From Jannaschia faecimaris (GTDB taxonomy: Bacteria > Pseudomonadota > Alphaproteobacteria > Rhodobacterales > Rhodobacteraceae), in contig NZ_FNPX01000001.1 of NCBI RefSeq assembly GCF_900107415.1, positions 62,001 through 126,000 on the forward strand: DNA of 64,000 nucleotides, in the 5' to 3' direction. Positions within the stretch are counted from its first letter, which is position 1, and each line of letters starts with the position of its first letter. Both the position numbers and the translations under genes were made by a program. Under the pieces are notes generated by a model. The model was not told where the DNA came from. It saw only the letters and a list, made by a program, of their open reading frames with translations, and made no database searches. Below are positions 62,215-64,000 of the stretch, piece after piece.

Positions 62215-64000
62215 ATGGCCTATCAGGTGCGGCAACGCGATCCCCTTCTGGACTCAAGCATGCAGATCAGCCTGGCCCGTCGCGGGCGGGAGGGTCTGGG
62301 CGTCCTGATGATGCTGTTCGGGCTGGCGCTAGCCGTCCTGTTGCTCAGCTATCATCCTGACGATCCGAATTGGCTGGCGGCGACAGACGCGGCCCCGCGC
62401 AATTGGCTGGGCCTGTTCGGCGCGTCACTGGCCGCACCGCTTTACCTGGTTCTGGGCTATGGCTCTTTGGGGTTGGCCGCGGGGTTGATGATCTGGGGAC
62501 TGCGCTTTGCTGTCCACGCAGGATCCGAGCGTGCCTTGCCGCGCGGATTGTTCGTTCCGGGTTGGGTGCTGCTCCTGTCGCTTTATTCGGCATCGATGGT
62601 CCCGGGGGTCGGCTGGACGCATGATTTCGGCCTCGGCGGGTTGTTCGGTGATACGGCTCTTGGGGCGCTGCTCCAGATCCTGCCAATCACGGCATCGATC
62701 GGGCTCAAGATCCTTTCACTGGCGATTGCCGGTGCAACGGTCCTCGGCGGTGCCTGGGTGCTGGGATGCACGCGCGACGACCTGCGCCGGGCCTGGGTCT
62801 TCTTCCTGACCGGCCTCGGCAATGCCGTGCATATGATAAAGCTGGCGACCGGATCGGCCGCGCGTGGAGCCGCAGTCGGCACGATGAAAAGCGCCGCCGC
62901 CATCCGCGAGGCCCGCGCCTCGCGCGAGGAAGAAGCCTTCGAAGACGACGTGTTCGAGCAGGAAGAGACACCGACCCGGCGCAACCTGATGTCCTGGCTG
63001 CCACAGCGCACAATGACCGAGCCCTTGGCCGATGACAGTCTGTCAGACGACGGCGAAGACCGGGTCAGCGCCCGCATCGCCAGTGCCGTGCGCACCCGCG
63101 TACGCCGCGCAAATATTGCACAGGCCCTGACCCCTGCCCCCGGCGCGCCCATGGCCCCGACAGCGCGGGTCGAACCGACGCTTGCCGTCGCACCGCGCCC
63201 CGAGTCGACCTTGCAAACCGCGCCGACAGCCGACACCAACGCCAGCATACGCCCCCCCGGCCTGGACGAAGACACGCTGATCGAAACAGCCGATCCCACT
63301 CCGCAGCCGACAACGCGCCAAGCCCTGTCGCGCAAAGTGGTGCAACCCGCAGCCAAGCCCGCGCAGCCGTCAAGGCAGGCCCGCGCGGAAGCGCAGCCCG
63401 CGCTCCAGTTCGAGGCGAAGGCCAACGACTACGAGATGCCGCCTCTTGGCTTGCTGGCCGACCCCTCAACGGTCGAACGGCACGTCTTGTCCGACGAAGC
63501 GCTGGAAGAGAATGCCCGCATGCTGGAGACAGTGCTGGATGACTACGGCGTCAAAGGCGAGATCGTCAGCGTCCGTCCCGGTCCCGTCGTCACCATGTAC
63601 GAGCTGGAGCCGGCCGCCGGCCTCAAGGCAAGCCGCGTCATCGGACTGGCTGACGATATCGCGCGATCCATGTCGGCCCTGTCGGCACGTGTCTCGACTG
63701 TACCGGGCCGCACTGTCATCGGCATCGAACTCCCGAACGAACGGCGCGAGAAAGTCGTTCTGCGCGAAATCCTGTCCGCCCGCGACTTCGGCGACTCGAG
63801 CCAGGAACTGCCGCTGGCACTGGGCAAGGACATCGGCGGCGCGCCCATCGTCGCGAACCTGGCCAAGATGCCCCACCTGCTGATCGCCGGTACCACGGGT
63901 TCGGGCAAGTCGGTCGCAATCAACACCATGATCCTGTCGCTGCTCTACAAGCTTCCGCCGGAAGACTGCCGGATGATCATGATCGACCCGAAGATGCTGG
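62215..64000 (+). CDS. ftsK: DNA translocase FtsK, 3' end outside the window
   Basis: First 595 residues in one open frame to the window edge. The N-terminal membrane domain has about four hydrophobic segments (residues about 25-185), followed by a charged Pro/Ala-rich linker (about 215-400) and the start of the RecA-like motor (about 400 onward), with Walker A GTTGSGKS at residues 559-566 and the Walker B beginning at MIMIDPKML. It pumps DNA and coordinates chromosome dimer resolution with cell division. ATG 62215 has AGGAGG 4 nt upstream, which overlaps the previous stop. Confidence 0.95.
   Translation, partial: MAYQVRQRDPLLDSSMQISLARRGREGLGVLMMLFGLALAVLLLSYHPDDPNWLAATDAAPRNWLGLFGASLAAPLYLVLGYGSLGLAAGLMIWGLRFAVHAGSERALPRGLFVPGWVLLLSLYSASMVPGVGWTHDFGLGGLFGDTALGALLQILPITASIGLKILSLAIAGATVLGGAWVLGCTRDDLRRAWVFFLTGLGNAVHMIKLATGSAARGAAVGTMKSAAAIREARASREEEAFEDDVFEQEETPTRRNLMSWLPQRTMTEPLADDSLSDDGEDRVSARIASAVRTRVRRANIAQALTPAPGAPMAPTARVEPTLAVAPRPESTLQTAPTADTNASIRPPGLDEDTLIETADPTPQPTTRQALSRKVVQPAAKPAQPSRQARAEAQPALQFEAKANDYEMPPLGLLADPSTVERHVLSDEALEENARMLETVLDDYGVKGEIVSVRPGPVVTMYELEPAAGLKASRVIGLADDIARSMSALSARVSTVPGRTVIGIELPNERREKVVLREILSARDFGDSSQELPLALGKDIGGAPIVANLAKMPHLLIAGTTGSGKSVAINTMILSLLYKLPPEDCRMIMIDPKML

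Overview
The window is GC-rich chromosomal DNA from an alphaproteobacterium of the order Rhodobacterales (Roseobacter/Rhodobacter group). The evidence is the petP-petR pair, the HDAC-like/xseB/ispA/dxs cluster, the leuS/lptE/holA cluster behind a DUF3576 lipoprotein, a DUF2794 protein, a Rhodobacter-type porin and a PLP aminotransferase in front of ftsK. Genes are packed tightly, with many 4-nt stop/start overlaps. I see no tRNA, rRNA, IS element, phage gene or CRISPR array, so this is mostly core genome with a few decaying or lineage-specific loci.

Layout. 1-5.3 kb: end of an MFS transporter, asd, a DUF4139 (MuiA-like) exported protein, then a beta-carbonic anhydrase beside the wreck of an SbtA-type bicarbonate transporter. 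5.5-8.7 kb: small unknown protein, M17 aminopeptidase, NlpC/P60 hydrolase, DUF2794. 8.9-15.2 kb: ilvE, petP-petR, and the isoprenoid cluster HDAC-like/xseB/ispA/dxs. 15.3-20.1 kb: exopolysaccharide region, with yjbH-yjbF-yjbE-like genes facing an epimerase and a sugar-phosphate transferase. 20.2-31.7 kb: single-domain voltage-gated sodium channel, 23S rRNA methyltransferase, a gap without a convincing gene, two tandem ABC exporter half-transporters, LysE exporter, CCA-adding enzyme, CoA pyrophosphatase, Hsp33, NUDIX hydrolase, and a receiver/PP2C phosphatase. 31.8-38.3 kb: HPt protein, threonine deaminase, membrane protein, argG, AbrB-type membrane protein, periplasmic MsrA, SnoaL-like and HNH proteins. 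38.3-43.5 kb: flavoprotein, four-carbon sugar-acid genes otnI-otnC-ltnD, GST, fatty acid desaturase. 43.5-49.5 kb: holA, lptE, leuS, DUF3576 lipoprotein, porin. 49.5-57.6 kb: YggS, L,D-transpeptidase, ribA, an orphan response regulator, a candidate small RNA, DUF2461, MFS, exonuclease III, thioredoxin-TPR, LON-domain protein, Trm112-like. 57.6-64 kb: Coq6/UbiH monooxygenase, amidase, a broken thermonuclease, an aminotransferase, and the 5' part of ftsK, which runs off the window.

Most novel-looking signals: (1) an sbtA relic with a nonsense codon, a frameshift, an internal deletion and an apparent fusion to the tail of an SbtB/PII-like gene; (2) a candidate small RNA of about 77 nt, with two hairpins flanking a CCUCCC motif; (3) the ltnD/otnC/otnI set without its kinase otnK; (4) stop/start overlaps using all four NTGA forms, including TTG and possibly CTG starts; (5) several phospho-receiver proteins and an HPt protein with no histidine kinase in the window. 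I did not find a wholly new multi-gene system.
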